This document shows positions 45,108-52,434 of a stretch of 64,000 nucleotides of DNA, in pieces (the stretch's first letter is position 1; each line of letters opens with the position of its first letter). Source of the DNA: Gammaproteobacteria bacterium. GTDB lineage: Bacteria > Pseudomonadota > Gammaproteobacteria > Pseudomonadales > Azotimanducaceae. The position numbers and the translations under genes were made by a program. The notes below the pieces were generated by a model, which saw nothing but the letters and a program-made list of their open reading frames with translations, did no database searches and was not told where the DNA came from. Where the stretch lies: positions 248,001-312,000 of the forward strand of contig JAJFJZ010000009.1 in assembly GCA_021773565.1 (NCBI GenBank). The letters run 5' to 3'.

Positions 45108-45727
45108 TAGTTTTCTTCCTGTGTTGCGGGTGAAACTTCAATCGCGACTTCGTTTGTACGCATGAAAGAGGGCATGATCGGCGGATTATACCGAGACCAG
45201 GAAGGATCGCCCTGCTTGATCCAGAAAGCGTCTTTGTCAATCAGCGACAGCAGTTGTGCTTCATGAATGCGATACCGCTCCTCTGACCAGTTGCCTTTGT
45301 ATCGAAGCACTGCCAGGTACCGTTCCGGAACTTCAATTATTTCTATGCGATTGTCATTCGGGACAGGAAGTTCATCCACGGCGTATTTGCCTGGCATGTT
45401 AAAAGTGATCCAGTATTGGGATTCCGTTGCAGTCTCATCGTGTGATTGAAGACCAACAGGGGCGGTCATGGCTATTTTTTGATCTTGCACATTGCCTCCA
45501 AATATGTAACCGGCCAAACGCCTGAAACCCTGGTTACCGGATTCGCTGAAAGAACCGGTGACAAGTGTGCGCGCAAGGATTTGTGGCTGATACTTTCTTA
45601 TCTCAAGCTCCCCGACTTCTTCGATAAGCTCAAATTCTGGTTGTTCTATCGCGTTCACGAACTCAGTTGAGAATGCCATCAATAACACCAGACTCGTGGC
45701 GCCTGCTCTCATTTGTTTGAAAGTCAC
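45107..45727 (-). CDS. SOUL haem-binding family protein, exported
   Basis: The 206-residue protein has a signal peptide (about 1-26) and a SOUL domain: EFELIEEVGELEIRKYQPQILARTLVTG, NQGFRRLAGYIFGGN, KIAMTAPV and the final DPSWSRYNPPIMPSFMRTNEV. The bases GGGGTA precede the GTG at 45727; ATG 45712 is an alternative. SOUL/HBP23 proteins bind haem or tetrapyrroles; haem or porphyrin is a source of singlet oxygen in light, which fits the operon. It is the first gene of five. Confidence 0.9.
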   Translation of the reverse strand: MTFKQMRAGATSLVLLMAFSTEFVNAIEQPEFELIEEVGELEIRKYQPQILARTLVTGSFSESGNQGFRRLAGYIFGGNVQDQKIAMTAPVGLQSHDETATESQYWITFNMPGKYAVDELPVPNDNRIEIIEVPERYLAVLRYKGNWSEERYRIHEAQLLSLIDKDAFWIKQGDPSWSRYNPPIMPSFMRTNEVAIEVSPATQEEN

Positions 45728-45763
45728 AGATTGTTTACCCCGCTAAACTTGAATTTCTAGTAG

Positions 45764-45793
45764 CTTATTCGCCTGGTGGAACTGATTGGATCA
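45764..45793 (-). promoter_or_regulatory. Candidate ECF promoter for the SOUL-phr operon
   Basis: On the minus strand TGATCC (45793-45788) is followed by 18 bases and AATAAG (45769-45764), or by 20 bases and TAAGCT. The -35 extends to TGATCCAATC, the same ten bases as at the rpoE-like promoter on the other strand. The -10 match is weaker. Confidence 0.5.
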
Positions 45794-45861
45794 CTCCTAC
45801 ACAATTTTTTTCTGGCTTAGGCGTGATGTGCCGGGTCGAATCACATCAAACTTGATCGATT

Positions 45862-45891
45862 TGATCCAATCTTACAATGCAGACGTAAAAG
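45862..45891 (+). promoter_or_regulatory. Candidate ECF (SigE/ChrR-type) promoter of the sigma-chrR operon
   Basis: TGATCC (45862-45867), an 18-base spacer, then TAAAAG (45886-45891). This fits the TGATCC-N18-TAA type of promoter reported for Rhodobacter RpoE (ECF11). It lies about 90 bp upstream of the sigma gene, consistent with autoregulation. Confidence 0.6.
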
Positions 45892-45981
45892 GGTGTACGA
45901 ATAGTCTATCGACTCACGCAGCGCGATTTCATTGCCCTGCTTGAGCAAAGAGAATTTATAGCTTGAGCAAACCCGGAAAAC

Positions 45982-46593
45982 ATGAAGAATAGCCAACTCA
46001 ATCGACTCTGTGAAACGCCAATGCCCGAGGTTCAGGACTGGACTGCCTGTCTGAAAACGATAGGTGACTACCAGGATAAAGCCAGGTTTAGCCTGCTGTT
46101 CGAGCATTTTTCACCGCGAGTTAAGGCTTTCCTTATTAAGGGCGGGCATTTGAACGAGGAAAAAGCTGAAGAACTGGTGCAGGAGACAATGATCAAGGTC
46201 TGGCGAAGATCGTCAACATTTTCCCCTGCACAGGCTTCAGCCAGCACCTGGATATACACGATCGCCAGAAATACCAGGATTGACTGTTTCAGGAAGCAAA
46301 GCCGGGAAAACCTGGAGTCGCTGAGTGCTGACGATATTTATGATAGTAGCTATGAGGACGATTCGCATTACTCAAGTCTGGTACAAATTCGGCGGAACGA
46401 CCACATCGACCAACAACTTAAAGAACTTCCTCAGGAGCAGTCTGAGGTATTAAGAATGATGTATTTACAGGGTATGTCCGGGCAGCAGATCTCTGATTCT
46501 CTGGGTTTGCCGCTTGGAACTGTAAAATCTCGAATCAGGCTGGCGATAGCAAAATTGAAAATAGGTTTCGCCTCCACCTATAAACCCGACTAG
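45982..46593 (+). CDS. ECF sigma factor of the SigE/RpoE-ChrR (ECF11) type
   Basis: The 203-residue protein has sigma region 2 (RFSLLFEHFSPRVKAFLIKGGHLNEEKAEELVQETMIKVWRRSSTF and WIYTIARN) and region 4 (LKELPQEQSEVLRMMYLQGMSGQQISDSLGLPLGTVKSRIRLAIAKLK). The spacing and the adjacent ChrR-like anti-sigma gene, 18 bp downstream, identify the singlet-oxygen-response type. It probably transcribes its own operon and the divergent operon. The assignment to ECF11 is by context and memory, not by alignment. Confidence 0.9.
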   Translation: MKNSQLNRLCETPMPEVQDWTACLKTIGDYQDKARFSLLFEHFSPRVKAFLIKGGHLNEEKAEELVQETMIKVWRRSSTFSPAQASASTWIYTIARNTRIDCFRKQSRENLESLSADDIYDSSYEDDSHYSSLVQIRRNDHIDQQLKELPQEQSEVLRMMYLQGMSGQQISDSLGLPLGTVKSRIRLAIAKLKIGFASTYKPD

Positions 46594-46611
46594 GTAATAG
46601 AAGGAATTTCC

Positions 46612-47277
46612 ATGGTTACCAGACATCCAGACACAGACTTGTTAGTTGAATATACATCGGGCTCTTTGTCATTGGCTCCAAGTATATCGGTCACAACACA
46701 TCTGCAGTTCTGTGAAAATTGCAGTAACGCAGTTGATTCGCTAAACCAGCTTGGGGGAGATATTCTGGAAGCTGCGGAGGCTGTCCCAGTCTGTGAAGAT
46801 CTGTTTGAGAAAATACTGCTTGGTATAGATGAGGGTTCCCCTGAATCTGCATCACCGCACGGCGCCAAAATCACAGCAGTTGATGCAATTAGCGATTCCC
46901 TACCTCGATACGTGCAGCAGTTTCTCCCAAAAGGAAAGCTGCGGTGGCGGTTTCTGTCTCCCTCACTGAGACTCGCGACCATTAGTGTCGGGGAAGATCG
47001 GCACGAACTTGCTCTGCACCGCATTCAGGCTGGAGGAAAAGCGCCAGAGCACGATCACAATGGAGAGGAAATTACCGTAGTTTTAACCGGGTGCTTCTCG
47101 GATGAAGACGGGGTCTACCAGCCTGGAGATTTCATCGTGCGAGAACCCGGAGATGTTCATCGGCCGTTTGCTGCTCAAAATAAAGAGTGTATCTGTCTAT
47201 CTGTGCTGTCTGCTCCCATCAAGCTAACAGGTTTAAAGCGGGTGTTTAATCCATTTATGGGATTCTCGCCCAGCTAA
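46612..47277 (+). CDS. chrR: ChrR-type zinc anti-sigma factor with cupin domain
   Basis: The 221-residue protein has a zinc anti-sigma N-terminal domain with H5, then H30-x3-C34-x2-C37 (HLQFCENC). A ChrR-type cupin domain follows (about 105-205): HRIQAGGKAPEHDHNGEEITVVLTG, GVYQPGDFIVREPGDVHRPFA, where the His and Glu residues can bind a second metal. In Rhodobacter, ChrR holds RpoE until singlet oxygen or organic hydroperoxide triggers release. The ribosome-binding site GAAGGA precedes it. Confidence 0.92.
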   Translation: MVTRHPDTDLLVEYTSGSLSLAPSISVTTHLQFCENCSNAVDSLNQLGGDILEAAEAVPVCEDLFEKILLGIDEGSPESASPHGAKITAVDAISDSLPRYVQQFLPKGKLRWRFLSPSLRLATISVGEDRHELALHRIQAGGKAPEHDHNGEEITVVLTGCFSDEDGVYQPGDFIVREPGDVHRPFAAQNKECICLSVLSAPIKLTGLKRVFNPFMGFSPS

Positions 47278-47335
47278 TAATCCGAAGGTGGGTGGGGAAT
47301 ATTTTGCGTAATCAATCTGTGAAGTCCAGGCAACT

Positions 47336-47845
47336 GTGAGCGAGTCACTTGCAGAACTGATCGCTGCTTTTCAACCGCACATGCTGTTGCTGGTTCCTCT
47401 GCTGGCGTTTCTCGAGTCCTGTATTTTTGTTGGCCTGTTCATATCAGGTCTGTTTCTCTTGAGCACCATCACCCTTGTGTATGGACAGGGGGAGAGCGGT
47501 TTGAGTTTCCTGATCGGTCTATCGTTTGCGGGTGCGTTGTTAGGAGACCATGCTGGTTTTTGGGTTGGTAGATTGGGCGGCCCCGTTCTTCTGAAAAAGA
47601 GGTGGGTTAGAAAACAAATTGTGAAGCGCAAGCAAGGCTATCGAAAATTTAGAAAGATGCTGACCAGGTCTGCGCCATGGGCCATTTGCCTTGGTCGCTT
47701 ATATCCACCAACAAGGTCTATCTCACCGGCCGTGGCTGGGGCCAGTGGCATCACACTCGTGCAGTTCTTTGTCTATGATCTCCTGGCTTGTACCCTGTGG
47801 GCCGTTGGACTTACATTTTTGGTGTTTGGCGCTAGCCAATTCTAG
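47336..47845 (+). CDS. DedA-family membrane protein
   Basis: The start is GTG at 47336, 58 bp after chrR. The 169-residue protein has the DedA layout: LLLVPLLAFLESCIFVGLFISGLFLL, FAGALLGDHAGFWVGRLGG (the conserved 'G..xGxxGYxxGR' area), LGRLYPPTRSISPAVAGAS and a final helix. DedA proteins are undecaprenyl-phosphate or phospholipid scramblases with roles in membrane homeostasis. It may be cotranscribed with the sigma-chrR pair. Confidence 0.88.
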   Translation: MSESLAELIAAFQPHMLLLVPLLAFLESCIFVGLFISGLFLLSTITLVYGQGESGLSFLIGLSFAGALLGDHAGFWVGRLGGPVLLKKRWVRKQIVKRKQGYRKFRKMLTRSAPWAICLGRLYPPTRSISPAVAGASGITLVQFFVYDLLACTLWAVGLTFLVFGASQF

Positions 47846-48145
47846 GCATCTTTTCGATCAACAGTTCCTCTCGACAAAACGCCAACACTTCCAAGTGACG
47901 AAAGAATAGAATCAAGAAACATAATTTGGATCAACTTACCCATGTTGAGTATTAGTCAGGCTCTCAAATTGTGTCTGATTTGGGGAAGTCGAAGTATTTC
48001 TTCCTGCACACGACTATTTGGGATGGACATGTCCGATAAATCGGTTACTTTGTGATCTGTTCTGATCGTGTACTGAAAAACTCGGTTCAACATTTTTGCT
48101 AAACACACAAAACGATGTCCTGGTGCTCGAGGAGTTTGCGAAATC
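47846..48145. other. 300-bp intergenic region
   Basis: Between the DedA gene and a PhyH-like gene. I see a short palindrome GGACATGTCC near 48023-48032 and a GAGGAG ribosome-binding site before ATG 48146, but no gene. Confidence 0.4.
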
Positions 48146-49393
48146 ATGAGTTCTATCCCAAACGAATTTGAGCCGGGCTACATCAAGTCCAGGTCCGCAC
48201 CAGAGATGCAGATGTATCGTGCTGAGGCGACATCCCAGGAACCGATGAAATCCGTTCTAGAAAACAATCCGGAAATATATTTTGTACCACCCAGACGCAA
48301 GAGTGAATGGGGTAATTGGGAGTTCAAGCCAGGATCCTACTACGACACCACTATTGGTTTGAAACATCCCTTCTGGCAGGGTCAGGACTTGCCACTGCCC
48401 AGCAGAGACATAGAGCAGCTGCGCAACGACATGCTGAAGTGGGGCTATTGTAAAGTCGAGGATGCGCTTTCTGCAGAACAGGTAGCACTAATTCGTCGGC
48501 GTGTGTTGGAGCAGGCCGAAGGCGAGCGGCTTGCTGGCATTGCCCAAAGAACCCCCAGTGGACAGAATATCAATTGTTGCGTGAACAAAGGCCGCTGTTT
48601 TGAGGGCTTGATTGAACAGCATCCGGGTGTGGTTCAGGGTGGCCCTTTGCTGGAACAGCTTGTAACGGAAGCTTTGGGGCCTGGCTGGATCTGCACTTCC
48701 CTGATCGCTTCCATCTCTTTAAAAGGAGGAGTGCCGCAAGCCCTGCATCAAGATCAAAATAATGCGCTCGACTCACGAAGCCCCACGTCGATAAATATAC
48801 TCACAGCCATTACCGACATTGATGAGGCCAATGGCGGCACTCTGGTTATTCCCGGTAGTCATTTAGTGTTGTCCGAGGCAATGCGAGCAAACAAACCGGT
48901 TGGTAAATTACCGCCAGCTATCAACATGGATGCCAAAGCGGGCACGGTGGTAATTACCGATGGGCGCTTATTGCATGGTACTGGTATCAATCACACAGAG
49001 TTTCCGCGCATTGTTATGCTCAACGGTATGCAAAAAGCCTTTCTAAGGCAGCAAGAAAACTGGATGTTGTCGGTGCGTTCAGAGGTTTTGAGAAGAGCGA
49101 GCCCAAAACTCCTGCATCGCATGGGCTATCAGGCTACTAACGGTGCTCAGACCAATGAGGGACACGGGTTTGGGGCCAACGGCCTCGTTGGTGAGGATGC
49201 CGGTGCGACGGTAGACTTTCGATTGGCTGCAGACAGTGGCGAATACCTGCGCGTTGGCGAGCTCGGCCCAGACTCAACACCGGAGGAACTGAACTCTGCC
49301 TTCACCCTTCGTGATGTTGTTGGTAAAGCCAGGGCTGCTGGTCAGAGCGCACCTGTGGGAATCGGCGGTATGAAATCGAAAAGACACAAGTAA
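48146..49393 (+). CDS. Phytanoyl-CoA dioxygenase (PhyH) family protein, long form
   Basis: The 415-residue protein has the double-stranded beta-helix ligands H201-x-D203 (ALHQDQNN), GGTLVIPGSHLVL, and the distal His in GRLLHGTGINHTEFPRIVML with the Arg for 2-oxoglutarate. An extra N-terminal part (about 1-90) and a C-terminal part (about 340-415) are beyond the core. GAGGAG precedes the ATG. Substrate unknown; it differs from the PhyH-like protein at 8785 and has no obvious partner gene. Confidence 0.88.
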   Translation: MSSIPNEFEPGYIKSRSAPEMQMYRAEATSQEPMKSVLENNPEIYFVPPRRKSEWGNWEFKPGSYYDTTIGLKHPFWQGQDLPLPSRDIEQLRNDMLKWGYCKVEDALSAEQVALIRRRVLEQAEGERLAGIAQRTPSGQNINCCVNKGRCFEGLIEQHPGVVQGGPLLEQLVTEALGPGWICTSLIASISLKGGVPQALHQDQNNALDSRSPTSINILTAITDIDEANGGTLVIPGSHLVLSEAMRANKPVGKLPPAINMDAKAGTVVITDGRLLHGTGINHTEFPRIVMLNGMQKAFLRQQENWMLSVRSEVLRRASPKLLHRMGYQATNGAQTNEGHGFGANGLVGEDAGATVDFRLAADSGEYLRVGELGPDSTPEELNSAFTLRDVVGKARAAGQSAPVGIGGMKSKRHK

Positions 49394-49409
49394 TAATACG
49401 ACCCGATAC

Positions 49410-49670
49410 TTAAGCGGCTTTCTGCCTGGCTTTCCAAAGGTCGTGTTCTGCCTGCATTCTTACCCACATTTCAGCGGAAGTTTTCAAAACAGTCTCCAGG
49501 GTGATTGCAAACGAAGGGGAAATACTGCGCTTGCCATTTACGATTTCGTTCACCTTTCTGGGCGAGCAGCCGCACAGCTTGGCCAGTGCCGTTTGATTCA
49601 AGTCTAATTGTGACATGTAGACTTCAGAGAGCACTTTTCCGGGATGCAGCGGTAGCGGATTATTGATCAT
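49410..49670 (-). CDS. higA: HigA-type antitoxin
   Basis: The 86-residue protein is a HigA XRE-family antitoxin: NPLPLHPGKVLSEVYMSQLDLNQTALAKLCGCSPRKVNEIVNGKRSISPSFAITLETVLKTSAEMW. It follows the toxin gene by 9 bp and should repress the pair through the palindrome upstream. Confidence 0.94.
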   Translation of the reverse strand: MINNPLPLHPGKVLSEVYMSQLDLNQTALAKLCGCSPRKVNEIVNGKRSISPSFAITLETVLKTSAEMWVRMQAEHDLWKARQKAA

Positions 49671-49679
49671 GTTTGTGCC

Positions 49680-49970
49680 TCAGTGGTAGTTTTCGATCTT
49701 AACTTCTGAAAATTCACCATCCTTGAACTTGAAGGTTATACCCCAAGGTAATTTAATGGTTACATTCCAATTACCTTTCAGACCGCCTTTAAGTTTATGT
49801 CGTCTGATATCAGGTGGATTGCCTTTAATTTGCAAATCCTCGATTGAGCTAGTTGAATGCATAATTGTTAGCAATGCATTTGCTCTTACCCACATGTTTC
49901 TCGGTAGCGAATTCGACTGATTTTGTTCCCAGATATCCTTGGCTACTTTTCCTCTGAAGTTGGTAATCAT
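49680..49970 (-). CDS. higB: HigB-type (RelE superfamily) mRNA interferase toxin
   Basis: The 96-residue protein (MITNFRGKVAKDIWEQNQSN ... DLQIKGNPPDIRRHKLKGGLKGNWNVTIKLPWGITFKFKDGEFSEVKIENYH) has the HigB size and the core 'HKLKG-x-W-x-v-i..W-it-F-F' pattern. It is the first gene of the pair, the reverse of most TA operons and the norm for higBA. It cleaves mRNA on ribosomes until neutralised by HigA. Confidence 0.93.
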   Translation of the reverse strand: MITNFRGKVAKDIWEQNQSNSLPRNMWVRANALLTIMHSTSSIEDLQIKGNPPDIRRHKLKGGLKGNWNVTIKLPWGITFKFKDGEFSEVKIENYH

Positions 49971-49983
49971 AACCAGTTGTTTA

Positions 49984-50006
49984 TTACACTATATGGTATA
50001 GTGTAA
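49984..50006. promoter_or_regulatory. HigA operator palindrome
   Basis: TTACACTATA (49984-49993) and TATAGTGTAA (49997-50006) are exact complements around TGG, 14 bp upstream of the higB start. The right arm also includes a TATAGTGTAA -10-like stretch, so binding would block the promoter. Confidence 0.8.
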
Positions 50007-50118
50007 CAAAATATCTAGCCAGGTCAATAAGAGAAAGCAGGGCTGAGCTGTACTCTGTGAACGCCAAATCGACAGTTGTTATACTGGTACCTTTCCTGGA
50101 CGCCAAAGAGAGTACTTT

Positions 50119-51522
50119 ATGAGAAATATGCGACTTTTGTTTGTTGTTACTGCACTGATGCTGACTGTCCCTTTGTTGGCGTGGGAACTGGTTATCAATA
50201 ATGGCAGGGTCATTGACCCGGAATCTGGCCTGGACGCAATTAGAAATATCGCGATCGAAGAGGGCCAGATTCGCAAGATAAGCCCTCGCGCACTCAAGGG
50301 TGATGTCGTTATTGATGCAACCGGACTGGTTGTTTCACCCGGCTTTATTGATCTGCATGCCCATGGCCAGGATGCCGTCAGTAACCGCTTTCAGGCAGCA
50401 GATGGTGTTACCACGGCGCTGGAACTTGAAATTGGTATTTCACCCATCGAGTCCTGGTATGCGTCTCGTGCGGGTAAAGCACCCCTTAATTATGGTACAT
50501 CTGTCAGCCATCCCTGGGCCAGGGCAGCAGCACTGGGCGTTGCTGCCGAAAAAGCATTGACCAGTGCTGCTCATGCCGTTTTAAGCGAGGACCAGCTTGA
50601 GAAGATGCTGGCCAGTCTTCGGCGTGGTGTTGAACAGGGCGCACTCGGAATTGGCATGGGTATCACATACACGCCAGCAGCTAATCACGAAGAAATTTAT
50701 CGCGTCTTTGAACTCGCCGCTGAATTGAAACGACCCATCTTTGTGCACATGCGTAATCCGAAGTTTATGAACAATGATACGCTGGCTCCGCTTCAGGAGG
50801 TAATATCGAACGCTGTAATAACGGGTGCTGCGCTGCATGTCGTGCATATCAACTCCAGCCTGGATGAGTCTGCGCCACAAGCTGTAGAGATGATCCGAAA
50901 GCTACAGGCAAAAGGGTTTGATATCACAACCGAAAACTATCCTTATACTGCTGGTTCAACGCGGCTTGAAAGTGCCTTGTTTGACGGCTGGAGCGACTAC
51001 GAAAAATTGCAGTGGGTAGCAACCGGTGAAATATTGAACAAAGAGAGCTTTGAACGATACAGAAAGGAGGGTGGCTGGGTTATTATTCACGGCCGGTCAC
51101 AGAAAACTAACGACTGGTTGGTGGCGCAACCGGATTTGATTATCGCCAGTGATGGTATTCCATTCGTTGATGGTTTATCACACCCCCGCAGTGCGGGAAC
51201 CTTTGCCAAAATTCTCGGCAAATACGTGCGAGAAGACAAGTTGTTAACGCTGATGCAAGCATTGGCAAAGATGACTATCATGCCCGCCCGTCGGCTGGAA
51301 TCTTACGTGCCGCAAATGAAGCACAAGGGCAGAATTCAAAAAGGCGCTGATGCGGATATCACTATTTTTGATCCCAATGTCATAATCGATCAAGCCACTT
51401 ACACTAAGCCAGCCCAGCACTCCAGGGGCATAGTTCATGTGCTGGTCAATGGCATCCCTGTAGTATCAAATGGCAAGGTAATCGAGTCCGCCTATCCAGG
51501 AGAAGCAATACTCGCAGAATAA
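50119..51522 (+). CDS. Exported amidohydrolase, D-aminoacylase/dihydroorotase-like
   Basis: The 467-residue protein has a signal peptide (about 1-21) and an amidohydrolase barrel: VVSPGFIDLHAHGQDAVSN with H80-x-H82, RRGVEQGALGIGMGITYTP, IFVHMRNP and LHVVHINSS with further His, and IIASDGIPFVDGLSHPRS with the catalytic Asp. The ending RIQKGADADITIFDP is typical. Best relatives are N-acyl-D-amino acid deacylases, though a carboxylated Lys or Cys ligand was not checked. The stop is two bases before a REP unit. Confidence 0.87.
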   Translation: MRNMRLLFVVTALMLTVPLLAWELVINNGRVIDPESGLDAIRNIAIEEGQIRKISPRALKGDVVIDATGLVVSPGFIDLHAHGQDAVSNRFQAADGVTTALELEIGISPIESWYASRAGKAPLNYGTSVSHPWARAAALGVAAEKALTSAAHAVLSEDQLEKMLASLRRGVEQGALGIGMGITYTPAANHEEIYRVFELAAELKRPIFVHMRNPKFMNNDTLAPLQEVISNAVITGAALHVVHINSSLDESAPQAVEMIRKLQAKGFDITTENYPYTAGSTRLESALFDGWSDYEKLQWVATGEILNKESFERYRKEGGWVIIHGRSQKTNDWLVAQPDLIIASDGIPFVDGLSHPRSAGTFAKILGKYVREDKLLTLMQALAKMTIMPARRLESYVPQMKHKGRIQKGADADITIFDPNVIIDQATYTKPAQHSRGIVHVLVNGIPVVSNGKVIESAYPGEAILAE

Positions 51523-51524
51523 AT

Positions 51525-51600
51525 GGGGTCAGGTTCATTATTCAGATTACACTGAATAAATGAATAAAAGGGGTCAGGTTCATTATTCAGATTACACTGA
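51525..51600 (+). repeat. Tandem REP pair with extended 31-bp identical unit
   Basis: Two exact 31-bp copies, starting GGGGTCAGGTTCATTATTCA, occupy 51525-51555 and 51570-51600, a 45-bp period. The first begins two bases after the amidohydrolase stop. They share the REP core of the RAYT locus and add the common tail GATTACACTGA. Confidence 0.85.
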
Positions 51601-51757
51601 AGTAGACAAATTTTTTCGTTAGTCAGTCTTCAAGGCGATCCAAAGGAGTACTGCGCAAAGTGGTAAAACTGGAAAATGAAGCAGACCGTAATCCGGGTGT
51701 GGGCGCGCACAGTCGGATGGTGGTTGAGGATTGGCTTGGGAATTTGGTGGGGATCGG

Positions 51758-52429
51758 GTGACACAAAAACCGTCGCTATTACAACAGATCCGGCGATCTG
51801 GCCTGCCACGGGTCGTCATGGCCAGGGTATCGCGGGCGCTGGAGCGTTACCTGCGTATACATCTGTGGGCTATTTCGACTCGCCCTATGTATCGTGATTA
51901 TGACGTGCCACTTGAGCTGGCAGAGGCTTTCGAGTTTAAGCTATTAACGATCGATGAGTTGCGCAGCGCAGCCATCGAACGGCATCGGGGTTTAGATGCT
52001 GAGTTCATACAAGATGCGCGCACACGGGGTGATACTTGTTTTGCCGCGATACAGAACGGCTCTGTCGTTGCTTACAACTGGCATAGCCGAACGAAAGCGC
52101 CCGTGTTGGAAAACCTGTGGCTTCAAGTCGAGCACCCACAAGCGTATTACTCGTACAAATCCTGGGTATCGCCAGGGTTAAGAGGCTTAAGAATGTCGGA
52201 AACGCTCCGCGGTTTATACGATGCGAAATTCTCCAGTGACGAACTCACCAGCGCCTTCGGCTATGTATCCCTGCACAATCTGGCTTCTATGGCGTCACTG
52301 GAGCGAAATCCTGAGCAGAAGCGTTGCGGATATGCCGTGATTCTAAACGGGAAACGCAAGGCTCGTACCTGGTGTACGAGCAAAGCTCGAGCGTGGGTGT
52401 CTTTTGAGTCTACTGAGCATTCTGGATAG
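51758..52429 (+). CDS. GNAT-like (FemAB/acetyltransferase-type) protein
   Basis: I start at GTG 51758, with GGGG just upstream; a TTG at 51731 is in frame. The 223-residue product has DTCFAAIQNGSVVAYNWHSRTKAP, KSWVSPGLRGLRMSETLRGLYDAKFSS and YVSLHNLASMASLERN, the order of a GNAT fold (strand, acyl-CoA loop, 'N-x-xS' helix). Its identity is moderate and no substrate is known. It converges on the PP-loop gene with 5 bp between stops. Confidence 0.65.
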   Translation: MTQKPSLLQQIRRSGLPRVVMARVSRALERYLRIHLWAISTRPMYRDYDVPLELAEAFEFKLLTIDELRSAAIERHRGLDAEFIQDARTRGDTCFAAIQNGSVVAYNWHSRTKAPVLENLWLQVEHPQAYYSYKSWVSPGLRGLRMSETLRGLYDAKFSSDELTSAFGYVSLHNLASMASLERNPEQKRCGYAVILNGKRKARTWCTSKARAWVSFESTEHSG

Positions 52430-52434
52430 TTATT

